Shown: positions 1-5,626, counted from the first letter of the stretch. The stretch is DNA of 5,659 nucleotides from Actinomycetes bacterium (GCA_021844725.1 JAKBSX010000235.1:1-5659); one strand, 5' to 3'. The notes: generated by a model not told the origin, from the letters alone. Numbers and translations are program-made.

Positions 1-110
1 CCTTCAGAGAGTTGACGCTTCGCTGGGCCGCTGTGCTCAGCCCTAACAGGCTTTTGCTGCAGTGTCCCTCTGCGTCCTGTGACCCCCCAAAGGGGACCCA
101 GTCCTGCGGT
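1..110 (-). ncRNA. Possible 5' part of the omega RNA overlapping the tnpB 3' end
   Basis: In characterised TnpB elements the omega RNA scaffold overlaps the 3' end of tnpB and runs to the right end of the element, where the guide is read from flanking DNA. Here the coding strand after RuvC-III becomes GC-rich and hairpin-prone, for example CCCC-TTT-GGGG (plus-strand 85-95), and the encoded tail (residues 374-407) is low in recognisable protein motifs. The boundaries are inferred; the right end and guide are outside the window. Confidence 0.3.
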
Positions 111-1223
111 GAGAATGTTCTGTGCTGTGTTGATATCTGCATTAGTGGTATGTCCACAGACGATGCAGCTAAAGACCGCTTGGCTCTTACGGTTGTCTTT
201 AGCTACTTCTTCGCACTGGGGACAGGTTTGAGATGTGTGCTTAGGATTTATGGGTATAACAAGTACGGGAGAACTAACGTTAGCTGCTTTGTCCTCCAGT
301 CTTTTTCTAAATAGCGACCAGGCTTGGGATCTATTCAGCCCTCTCTTCTGGGCTACGTTCTTATCTGGGTTGTCTTTGGTTCCCTTAGAAGAACGGGACA
401 TGTTCTCAACTTTTAGATCCTCTATGACAATCAGGTCATAACTACAGACCAATTCAGTAGTAGTCTTTTCTACCCAGTCCTTACGCCCACCGGATTCTCT
501 GGCGATAAGTTTGGCTATCTGGAGCTTGGTTCTGGTTCTAGGCTTCGAACCTTTCTTCTGTCTTGAGAGTTTTCTCTGTAACCGTCTCTTTCGTTGTTTC
601 TCGCCAGAACTTAGCAGCTTTGGCATATTGAGATGTGTGCCATCTGAAGTAGTGACACTTGAAGCTATTCCCATGTCCAGTCCAACCAGAGTTCCAGTTA
701 GTTCTCTTTGTAGTTCGGGCTTAGATTGAGTAAAACTTATATGCCACCGGTCAGAGCTATCCAGAGTTATTCTGGCTGAGCTTGAAGCTTGTATTTCAGT
801 CCATGTGCGTGTAAGGCGAAACCTAACCCATCCGGCTTTTGGAACTAATACTTCTCCCCACTTACGATTCAACTTTCTAACTGAAAGATCTCTAACGTAA
901 AAGCCCTCATTTATACCTGATTTACGCCAAGTGGGATGGGAGAAATGTCTTGGGTTCTTCCACCAATTTCTAAAGGCTATATCTAGATCTCTCAGAGCAG
1001 CCTGTTGAACTACGGATGAGCCTTCAGCCAACCAGGAGAATGACTTGCGGGCTTGCGCCAGTTCTCGCATCTGGGTGATATAGGTGATCTTTTGAGTACT
1101 TTGCTTAGGCAAGAAGTTTCTCTGTTCTAGACCCAGATTGTAGACAAACCGGGAATCAGAGCAGTGGCGGACTAAGACCACCTCGTTCTCTCGGTTTGGG
1201 TACAATCTCTGTCCGATACTCAT
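1..1223 (-). CDS. tnpB: TnpB, RNA-guided nuclease of an IS200/IS605-type element (3' end outside window)
   Basis: The frame is open from ATG at 1223 to the window edge: 407 codons, no stop or frameshift. TnpB is an RNA-guided DNA endonuclease, the ancestor of Cas12, encoded in IS605/IS1341 elements; it cuts at a TAM next to a sequence matching its omega RNA. Seen: an N-terminal OrfB-like segment (RLYPNRENE, residues 6-14), RuvC-I GLDMGIAS with D183, a basic bridge region (about 208-240), RuvC-II VIEDLKVENM with E268, a zinc ribbon with C334/C337 and C353/C356, and RuvC-III NADINTAQNIL with D363. Residue spacing and length are close to ISDra2 TnpB (408 aa), so the stop should lie just outside the window. 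An in-frame TAA 12 nt upstream fixes the ATG; the Shine-Dalgarno is weak (AGGA, 14 nt away). No tnpA is seen here; it may be outside or absent. The intact active site suggests a working protein. It is transcribed away from the dap operon. Confidence 0.93.
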   Translation of the reverse strand, partial: MSIGQRLYPNRENEVVLVRHCSDSRFVYNLGLEQRNFLPKQSTQKITYITQMRELAQARKSFSWLAEGSSVVQQAALRDLDIAFRNWWKNPRHFSHPTWRKSGINEGFYVRDLSVRKLNRKWGEVLVPKAGWVRFRLTRTWTEIQASSSARITLDSSDRWHISFTQSKPELQRELTGTLVGLDMGIASSVTTSDGTHLNMPKLLSSGEKQRKRRLQRKLSRQKKGSKPRTRTKLQIAKLIARESGGRKDWVEKTTTELVCSYDLIVIEDLKVENMSRSSKGTKDNPDKNVAQKRGLNRSQAWSLFRKRLEDKAANVSSPVLVIPINPKHTSQTCPQCEEVAKDNRKSQAVFSCIVCGHTTNADINTAQNILTAGLGPLWGVTGRRGTLQQKPVRAEHSGPAKRQLSE

Positions 1224-1251
1224 GTAGTTATCTTAATTCCTGGGTGTTACA

Positions 1252-1268
1252 TCCTGGCTTTGCCAGGA
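1252..1268 (-). repeat. Perfect 7-bp hairpin in the tnpB leader
   Basis: TCCTGGC, a 3-nt loop, then GCCAGGA form a perfect stem 28 nt upstream of the tnpB start. No U-run follows in the tnpB direction, so it is not a standard terminator. A second CCAGGA copy (minus strand, 1243-1238) sits at the weak tnpB ribosome binding site, so the first arm could pair with either copy. IS200 uses leader hairpins to limit its own transposase expression; a similar role here is an inference. Confidence 0.55.
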
Positions 1269-1279
1269 CTGGCCCTTGA

Positions 1280-1300
1280 CCCCACGGATAAATCCGGGGG
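1280..1300 (-). repeat. Subterminal hairpin of the IS left end (TnpA recognition type)
   Basis: On the tnpB strand the hairpin reads CCCCCGGATTTATCCGTGGGG: nine base pairs with a single unpaired A (T on the plus-strand view is 1284 = a) and a very small AT loop. C1280-C1283 pair with G1297-G1300, and 1285-1289 pair with 1292-1296. CCCCCGG...CCGTGGGG hairpins are characteristic of IS605/IS1341 ends, where the HUH transposase TnpA binds the stem on one strand. Family recognition is from memory. Confidence 0.65.
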
Positions 1301-1363
1301 CTTGCGGGATTATTTCGGTCAATTTGAATGCGCCAACGTAGAAGTAAAAGCTGCTGCCGTGCC

Positions 1364-1390
1364 TTGGAGCCAGTCATTTGATAATACAAT
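1364..1390 (+). promoter_or_regulatory. Weak candidate promoter of the dapCDE operon
   Basis: TTGGAG (1364-1369) and TACAAT (1385-1390) could serve as -35 and -10 elements. The -10 is one base from consensus, but the spacer is only 15 bp. GATAAT (1380-1385) is an alternative -10. It lies about 55 bp before dapC and just outside the proposed IS boundary. An inverted repeat AATCGA-N6-TCGATT (1388-1405) overlaps the end of the -10 and could be an operator. No known lysine riboswitch structure was recognised in the 50-base leader, which is too short for one. Confidence 0.35.
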
Positions 1391-1405
1391 CGAACTATCT
1401 CGATT
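1388..1405. repeat. Inverted repeat AATCGA-N6-TCGATT, possible operator
   Basis: The arms (1388-1393 and 1400-1405) are perfect and separated by ACTATC. The repeat begins at the candidate -10 of the dap operon, a usual place for a repressor site. A 6-bp arm can occur by chance, and no regulator is named. Confidence 0.25.
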
Positions 1406-1430
1406 TGAATGTTGAATTTTACCTAAGCTT

Positions 1431-1434
1431 GGAG
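1431..1434 (+). promoter_or_regulatory. Ribosome binding site of dapC
   Basis: GGAG lies 10 nt before the TTG at 1445. It supports this non-ATG start, since an in-frame TAA at 1424-1426 rules out anything further upstream. Confidence 0.55.
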
Positions 1435-1444
1435 ATCAGCTAAG

Positions 1445-2572
1445 TTGTCATCTGAAAGTGCCTCAGGGTTTAATCCGCCGCCATATCCATACGATCGATT
1501 GGATTCGATTATTGAAATTGCTCAATCCTGGACGGGGGGCATGGTTGACTTGAGCGTCGGTACCCCTGTGGATGCCCCGATTGCAAAAGTTGTCGATGCG
1601 CTTTCGAGTTCAAATATGGAAAGAGGCTATCCAACCTCGCTAGGGTCTAAGCAGTTACGGGAATCCATGGCTCGTTGGTTGAATAGAAGCTTTGCAGTTA
1701 CCATTTCTGAGGCCAATATAGCGAGCTGCATAGGTACCAAAGAGTTTGTGGCTAGTGCGCCCTGGTATTTAAAGCTCCGTTACCCGGGAAAAGATACTGT
1801 ATTGTATCCTGCTGTTTCTTACCCCACCTACGCATTTGGAGCAGATTTGGCACAGTGTCGTGCGGTACCGGTCCAAATTGATGAGTCTGGTCGATTGGAG
1901 CTTGAGAGAATAGGCAAAGAAGACCTTAACCGAGCATTAATGCTGTGGTCTAATTCGCCTTCGAACCCGACTGGCAAACTGGACGATTTGGCCAAACTGT
2001 ATGAATTTGCCAATGAGACTGGAATTCCTGTGTTTTCGGATGAATGTTATAGTGAGTTCACTTGGACCCAGGACCCAGATTCAATTCTGAAATATGGGAG
2101 CAGCAACGTGGTTGCCGTGCATTCTCTATCCAAAAGATCGAACCTTGCGGGAGCAAGGGTAGGATTTTACGCTGGAGACCGCAATCTGGTTGATTATTTG
2201 GGGCTTATTAGAAAACATGCCGGAATGATGGTTCCAGGGCCCATCCAACACGCGGCTAAGTTGGCGTTTGATGACGATGATCACGTGGCCAGGCAAAGGC
2301 GCACCTATCTGAACCGCTTGGATTTCATGGTGGCGGTTCTTCGCCAATGTGGCTACAAAGTAGAAAAGCCAGATGGCGGATTTTACCTATGGTTCAGGTC
2401 TGAGTTGGAAGATGGCTTTGAGCTGGCTGCTGAGTTGGCACAAAGGTTAGGTATCTTGGTTTCTCCGGGTGAATTTTATGGTGATAAGTCGCGTCCTTAT
2501 GTTCGGATTGCGATGGTTGCTAGCATGGACAAACTTGAATTGGTGGCGGAGCGGGGGTCAAAGAAGGGTTGA
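1445..2572 (+). CDS. dapC: N-succinyldiaminopimelate aminotransferase (class I/II PLP enzyme)
   Basis: The product is a 375-aa cytoplasmic fold-type I aminotransferase, the usual length for DapC. It moves an amino group from glutamate to N-succinyl-2-amino-6-oxopimelate, giving N-succinyl-LL-diaminopimelate. Seen: DLSVGTPVD near the N-terminus (35-43), typical of actinobacterial DapC; GTKE (97-100) for cofactor phosphate; SNSPSNPTG with N174; FSDECYSEF with D199, which pairs with the PLP pyridine nitrogen; SLSKRSNLAGARVGF with K230 as the Schiff-base lysine; and R354 in YVRIAM for the substrate carboxylate. The start is TTG at 1445, with GGAG 10 nt upstream and an in-frame TAA at 1424. The stop overlaps or abuts dapD, so the two are very likely translationally linked. 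On sequence alone other class I aminotransferases are possible, but dapD and dapE directly downstream settle the role. Confidence 0.9.
   Translation: MSSESASGFNPPPYPYDRLDSIIEIAQSWTGGMVDLSVGTPVDAPIAKVVDALSSSNMERGYPTSLGSKQLRESMARWLNRSFAVTISEANIASCIGTKEFVASAPWYLKLRYPGKDTVLYPAVSYPTYAFGADLAQCRAVPVQIDESGRLELERIGKEDLNRALMLWSNSPSNPTGKLDDLAKLYEFANETGIPVFSDECYSEFTWTQDPDSILKYGSSNVVAVHSLSKRSNLAGARVGFYAGDRNLVDYLGLIRKHAGMMVPGPIQHAAKLAFDDDDHVARQRRTYLNRLDFMVAVLRQCGYKVEKPDGGFYLWFRSELEDGFELAAELAQRLGILVSPGEFYGDKSRPYVRIAMVASMDKLELVAERGSKKG
2561..2568 (+). promoter_or_regulatory. Ribosome binding site favouring the GTG start of dapD
   Basis: AAGAAGGG, inside the last dapC codons, lies 9 nt before GTG 2578 but directly touches TTG 2569. 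The spacing therefore favours the shorter dapD. Confidence 0.5.
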
Positions 2573-2577
2573 AGATA

Positions 2578-3405
2578 GTGTTGGAACTTGAAATGCAAAT
2601 CGAAGAGCTTTGGGCAGTCCGCAGTGAGCTAGATCCAGCGGATTCAAATGCCAGGGCGCTTATAAAACAAGCTATCGATCTTTTGGATAGAGGTGAGGTT
2701 CGTGTGGCTGAAATTGACCCAGCCTCGGATCAAGTGAAAGTGAACGAGTGGCTGAAGCACGCAATCTTGATGCTATTTAAATTTTCTGATATGAGAACTA
2801 TGGAACTTGAGCCGTTCGAATTCGTAGACAGGGTTCCATTGAAAAAGGATTTTATGGCTCAGGGCGTAAGGGTGGTGCCCGGCGCTTCGGTGCGATGGGG
2901 TTCTTACCTTGAGCAGGGTGTAACTTTAATGCCCAGTTATGTAAATATTGGTGCGCGGGTTGGATCAGGAACCATGGTGGACACATGGGCGACAGTAGGC
3001 TCTTGTGCTCAGATAGGTAAGCGAGTTCATCTTTCGGGTGGAGTAGGCATTGGAGGTGTCTTGGAGCCAGTCCAGGCTTCTCCGGTTGTGATAGAGGATG
3101 AGGCATTTATTGGCTCTCGTGCGATGATCACAGAAGGAGCCCGAGTTGGGGAAGGCGCAGTCGTTGCGGCGGGAGTAATTTTAAATCCTTCAATTCCGGT
3201 AATTGATTCGGAATCGGGTGAGGAAATTTCCAGAGGACATATTCCACCTTGGTCTGTGGCTATCAGCGCGACTCGGCCGAGAAAATTCAATGGTGGTGAG
3301 TTTGGACTTCCATGCGTACTTGTTATCAAACGTCTTAACGAGGGTGAGAGGCATGATAAGGCTCAGGTAAACGACTTGCTTCGTGATCACGGGATTGCGA
3401 TGTAA
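2578..3405 (+). CDS. dapD: Tetrahydrodipicolinate N-succinyltransferase, E. coli type
   Basis: This enzyme transfers succinyl from succinyl-CoA to L-tetrahydrodipicolinate, the committing step of the succinylase branch. It is a left-handed beta-helix (hexapeptide repeat) protein that acts as a trimer. The signature block is MPSYVNIGA, then GTMVDTWATVGSCAQIGK and VHLSGGVGIGGVLEP; the D of MVDTW and the E of ITEG match catalytic D141 and E189 of E. coli DapD as I recall them. Length is about 275 aa, as in E. coli, whereas actinomycete DapD is over 310 aa and different in sequence. A TTG at 2569 gives a 278-aa form overlapping the dapC stop as TTGA. I prefer GTG at 2578 because AAGAAGGG lies 9 nt upstream and the N-terminus then lines up residue for residue with E. 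coli DapD; ATG 2593 is a third option. The family call is secure, the start is not. Confidence 0.95.
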   Translation: MLELEMQIEELWAVRSELDPADSNARALIKQAIDLLDRGEVRVAEIDPASDQVKVNEWLKHAILMLFKFSDMRTMELEPFEFVDRVPLKKDFMAQGVRVVPGASVRWGSYLEQGVTLMPSYVNIGARVGSGTMVDTWATVGSCAQIGKRVHLSGGVGIGGVLEPVQASPVVIEDEAFIGSRAMITEGARVGEGAVVAAGVILNPSIPVIDSESGEEISRGHIPPWSVAISATRPRKFNGGEFGLPCVLVIKRLNEGERHDKAQVNDLLRDHGIAM

Positions 3406-3421
3406 TGTGGCTGGGTAAGTC

Positions 3422-4477
3422 ATGGATTTAGTCAAACTTTGCAGTGATCTTATTGCAATACCCTCGCCTTCTCACTCCGAGGAGAAGATTTCTAATTTTA
3501 TATTTAATCTGCTTCGGAGTTTTGAAGGATTATCAGTTGATCGCATTGGCAACAATGTAGTTGCGACTTCGCATCTGGGCCGGAGCCGGAAGGTTATATT
3601 AGCAGGACATATGGATACCGTTCCAGCCGATGGTAATGAGCTGCCCCGCATTTCTGACCGGATCATCAGCGGGCTTGGAAGTGCTGACATGAAGTCTGGT
3701 TTAGCTGTCATGATCGGACTTGCCCAGAAGGCGGCATCGCTCAAAAGCGACGTGACGTTTTTATTTTACGTGTGCGAGGAAGTTGCATCTAAATTCAGCG
3801 GGTTGGTTGAAATTGGCTCAGTTGATTCATCGATCTTGACTGCGGATGCTGCCATTTTGCTCGAGCCAACTAGCTGTAGGATCGAAGCTGGCTGCCAGGG
3901 AACTATGAGGGTTAGGATAGAAGTATTGGGACGTTCGGCCCATACTGCCCGCCCTTGGATGGGAGTCAATGCAATCCATCGCTTGGGGGACCTAATCAAG
4001 GCCGTAGCTTCATTTGAACCTCGCCAACCGGTTATAGACGGTTTGGTTTTTAGGGAATCACTTCAGGTGGTCAAGGTCGAAGGGGGCAAGTCAAACAATG
4101 TGGTGCCCGATCGTGCTTCCATAGTGGTGAATTATAGATTTGCACCAGACAGAACTCTGGTTCAAGCTGAGACATATCTAAGGGATTTGTTTGGCGAGTT
4201 TATATTTCCCGAGCATGGTGACAATTTCGAACTCATTGAAGGTGTGGAGGGGGCACTTCCGAATCTCGAACGCTTGGTAATAGAAGATCTCGCTAAGGTG
4301 TCAAACCTTCCGCCGAGAGCAAAACTTGGTTGGACCGATGTGGCTTATTTCTCCTCAAGGGGGATACCGGCTACTAATTACGGTCCTGGGGATCCATTGG
4401 TTGCACACACAAAAGACGAATATGTAAATATTGATGAAATTGAGCTTGCATTTAATCTTCTGTTGCAGATTTTATAG
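3422..4477 (+). CDS. dapE: Succinyl-diaminopimelate desuccinylase (M20 metallopeptidase family)
   Basis: DapE hydrolyses N-succinyl-LL-diaminopimelate to succinate and LL-diaminopimelate with two zinc ions in the cytoplasm. At 351 aa it fits the shorter Gram-positive/actinobacterial DapE group. Metal and catalytic residues in order: GHMDTVP with H63 and D65; GSADMK with D89, the bridging ligand; YVCEE with E119 as general base and E120 as ligand; LLEPT with E148; and VAHTKDEYV with H329. The dimerisation domain carries GRSAHTARPW with H174, the substrate-contacting histidine of M20 enzymes, and GGKSNNVVPD. ATG 3422 follows dapD by 16 nt; its Shine-Dalgarno is poor (GGGTAAG), so translational coupling is likely. 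Related M20 deacylases such as ArgE are alternatives, but the neighbours make DapE the clear choice. It ends 3 bp from the lexA stop on the other strand. Confidence 0.93.
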   Translation: MDLVKLCSDLIAIPSPSHSEEKISNFIFNLLRSFEGLSVDRIGNNVVATSHLGRSRKVILAGHMDTVPADGNELPRISDRIISGLGSADMKSGLAVMIGLAQKAASLKSDVTFLFYVCEEVASKFSGLVEIGSVDSSILTADAAILLEPTSCRIEAGCQGTMRVRIEVLGRSAHTARPWMGVNAIHRLGDLIKAVASFEPRQPVIDGLVFRESLQVVKVEGGKSNNVVPDRASIVVNYRFAPDRTLVQAETYLRDLFGEFIFPEHGDNFELIEGVEGALPNLERLVIEDLAKVSNLPPRAKLGWTDVAYFSSRGIPATNYGPGDPLVAHTKDEYVNIDEIELAFNLLLQIL

Positions 4478-4480
4478 CGG

Positions 4481-5110
4481 TTAGAGGGATCTCAGCACAT
4501 TGACGACTCTCCCGTAGATTGTTATTTCCGAAGCAGGATATATCATGGGCGAGTAATTTTCATTCGAGGGAAGCAAGGTGACGTATCTACCATTTGTCGT
4601 GACCCTCTTTATGGTTGCTTCATCATTGGGAGTTCCGACCACAGCAATTTGATTGGGTTCAACTTGCTGTTGTCGTCTCACGACAACATAGTCTCCGTCC
4701 AAAATTCCGTCCCCGGACATTGAGTCCCCTTTGACGCTAAGCATAAAGAGTTCACCTTTCCCGGTGAAGGCGCGCGGCAGTATAAATGAGTCTGTAAAGT
4801 CCTGGGACGCCAAGACTCCAGTTCCAGCTGCCACTTGTCCTATCAATGGTATATGTGCCAATTCTGAGTCACTTGAAGAATCGGACGTCTCGGCGGTGTC
4901 CCAGTTAATTGATATGCTTCGTGGTTTCGTTGGATCTTTGGTCAAATAGCCAAGCTCCTGGAGAGCCTTTAGTTGGGCATGCACCGACGATGATGACGTT
5001 AGACCAACCGCTTCGCCGATCTCACGGACCGATGGAGGGTATCCCCGCAGCCGCTGCTGGGAAACAATGAACTCCAGGATCGCTCTTCTCATTGGAGTCA
5101 GGGCTTTCAT
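4481..5110 (-). CDS. lexA: LexA, SOS-response repressor and self-cleaving protease
   Basis: LexA represses DNA-damage genes; RecA on single-stranded DNA triggers its self-cleavage. Counting from ATG 5110 (209 aa): a winged helix with GYPPSVREIGEAVGLTSSSS (about 23-42) and the wing GYLTKDPTKPRSI; a Ser/Asp-rich linker (73-83); the cleavage site in QVAAGTG at A95-G96; catalytic S130 in VKGDSMSGDG; and catalytic K168 in ATIKRV. All needed residues are present. ATG 5110 gives MKALT, the same first five residues as E. coli LexA, with AGGA 6 nt upstream. GTG 5125 (behind GGGAGG, 4-nt gap) and TTG 5137 are possible longer starts. Two LexA boxes lie in the upstream region, so it should repress itself and the divergent gene. 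The dapE stop is only 3 bp from its own, leaving no room for a terminator between them. Confidence 0.96.
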   Translation of the reverse strand: MKALTPMRRAILEFIVSQQRLRGYPPSVREIGEAVGLTSSSSVHAQLKALQELGYLTKDPTKPRSISINWDTAETSDSSSDSELAHIPLIGQVAAGTGVLASQDFTDSFILPRAFTGKGELFMLSVKGDSMSGDGILDGDYVVVRRQQQVEPNQIAVVGTPNDEATIKRVTTNGRYVTLLPSNENYSPMIYPASEITIYGRVVNVLRSL

Positions 5111-5182
5111 TCTTGGTCCTGTCACTTGGCCTCCCAAATTGTCACACCCACAATAGATAATGGTGCAGTTCCATTAGAGGAA

Positions 5183-5210
5183 ATAATACCATCGATTTTA
5201 AATAAGGCAA
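5183..5210 (-). promoter_or_regulatory. lexA promoter
   Basis: On the minus strand TTGCCT (5210-5205) and TATTAT (5188-5183) form -35 and -10 elements with a 16-bp spacer. The -35 overlaps the end of LexA box 1, so bound LexA would block polymerase. The predicted leader is about 65 nt before ATG 5110. Confidence 0.55.
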
Positions 5211-5221
5211 ACAAATGTTCG
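5208..5221. promoter_or_regulatory. LexA box 1 (one mismatch), at the lexA promoter
   Basis: CAAACAAATGTTCG differs at one base from the symmetric CGAAC-N4-GTTCG operator (A in place of G at 5209). It overlaps the -35 of lexA. The imperfect half suggests weaker binding than box 2, compatible with lexA being partly expressed when uninduced. Confidence 0.75.
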
Positions 5222-5226
5222 AAATA

Positions 5227-5258
5227 TTGATACAAACGAACACATGTTCGGTTAGAAT
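5227..5258 (+). promoter_or_regulatory. SOS-controlled promoter of the small membrane protein gene
   Basis: TAGAAT (5253-5258) is a good -10 directly after LexA box 2. The best upstream hexamer is TTGATA (5227-5232), but the 20-bp spacer is long, so the -35 is uncertain. LexA on box 2 would cover the space between the elements. Confidence 0.45.
5237..5250. promoter_or_regulatory. LexA box 2 (perfect), at the promoter of the small membrane protein gene
   Basis: CGAACACATGTTCG fully matches the Gram-positive SOS consensus CGAACRNRYGTTYG. It lies in the spacer just before the candidate -10 TAGAAT of the rightward gene. Its centre is 29 bp from that of box 1. Confidence 0.9.
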
Positions 5259-5282
5259 ATATCTGGATCAAGCAATATTGGA

Positions 5283-5289
5283 GAGGAGG
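5283..5289 (+). promoter_or_regulatory. Strong ribosome binding site of the small membrane protein gene
   Basis: GAGGAGG lies 7 nt before ATG 5297. It is the best Shine-Dalgarno in the window and strongly supports this short ORF as a real gene. Confidence 0.8.
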
Positions 5290-5296
5290 AACACAA

Positions 5297-5578
5297 ATGG
5301 CAGCAGTGATACGCGATAGGAACGTAAGCCTGGGATCCCTTGAGCGATTTGAAGTAATCCAAGGTCAGATCGGTCAAAGACGTAAAATGATTAGGGAACG
5401 GAAGCGTTTAGAGACGATTTTGCGACTAGTGATTGAGTTCGGATTTATTTTAATTCTGGTTCTAAGTGCCTATTCACTTGGTTTTACTAATGCTTCTGCG
5501 AAACAGACGGTGTCTCCTCGGCCAGCTAATGCGAGTTCGCTTTACGTCTCTCCGTCTACAAGCAGTGTCAGCAATTAG
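5297..5578 (+). CDS. Small single-pass membrane protein, SOS-controlled; possible cell-division inhibitor
   Basis: I do not recognise the 93-aa sequence. Residues 1-40 are hydrophilic and rich in Arg/Lys (a dense stretch at 28-37), residues 41-63 form one hydrophobic helix with an embedded Glu (E47), and residues 64-93 are a Ser/Thr/Pro/Ala-rich tail. The basic N-side predicts an inside N-terminus and an outside tail; there is no clear signal-peptidase or lipobox site. It has a strong ribosome binding site and a perfect LexA box at its promoter, divergent from lexA. In other Gram-positives this position holds SOS division inhibitors (YneA, ChiZ/Rv2719c, DivS), several with one membrane helix and an outer LysM domain. 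Topology and context agree, but no LysM is present here or in the bases after the stop. The gene is well supported; a role in halting division under DNA damage is inferred from context. Confidence 0.8.
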   Translation: MAAVIRDRNVSLGSLERFEVIQGQIGQRRKMIRERKRLETILRLVIEFGFILILVLSAYSLGFTNASAKQTVSPRPANASSLYVSPSTSSVSN

Positions 5579-5596
5579 ACTGCGTTCTTATTGTTA

Positions 5597-5626
5597 TTGG
5601 TTGTCATTTGGGTAACTTAATATGAT
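5597..5626 (+). promoter_or_regulatory. Candidate promoter for a gene starting at the window edge
   Basis: TTGGTT (5597-5602), an 18-bp spacer and TATGAT (5621-5626) form a plausible promoter, ending about 28 bp before ATG 5654. TTGTCA (5601-5606) is a better -35 but is only 14 bp from that -10. The bases 5579-5596 after the small gene contain no clear terminator hairpin. Confidence 0.35.

Larger units (their letters stand above)
1..1317 (-). mobile_element. IS200/IS605 family (IS1341-like) element, left end and tnpB
   Basis: The element is identified by tnpB plus a subterminal hairpin about 60 nt upstream of its start. The left boundary is placed at about 1317 because the minus strand reads TTGAC (1322-1318), then a 17-nt linker, then the hairpin at 1300-1280. 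This matches the target motif, linker and hairpin order of IS605 left ends, and TTGAC resembles the TTGAT target of ISDra2. Such elements have no terminal inverted repeats and make no target duplication, and none is seen. The right end is outside the window. The boundary is inferred; family membership is secure. Confidence 0.7.

Noticed and set aside
228..640. 13-base direct repeat TTGAGATGTGTGC at 228-240 and 628-640
   Set aside because: The copies are read in different frames of tnpB, encode different residues, and a single 13-base match is not rare enough in a window of this size.
12..729. Three plus-strand ORFs at 12-314, 235-441 and 511-729
   Set aside because: They lie antisense to the unbroken tnpB frame, have no recognisable domains or ribosome binding sites, and their existence follows from the tnpB codon pattern.
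1280..1300. Rho-independent terminator
   Set aside because: The GC-rich stem is not followed by a T-run on either strand, and its shape and place fit an IS605 end hairpin.
1828..3999. Minus-strand ORFs inside dapC, dapD and dapE
   Set aside because: All are antisense shadows of well-identified genes, with no family resemblance or start signals.
4731..4949. Plus-strand 72-aa ORF inside lexA
   Set aside because: It is antisense to the LexA linker and catalytic domain and shows no independent coding signs.
5297..5578. Toxin of a toxin-antitoxin pair
   Set aside because: There is no partner ORF or antisense RNA signal beside it, and the LexA boxes and lexA context explain its control better.
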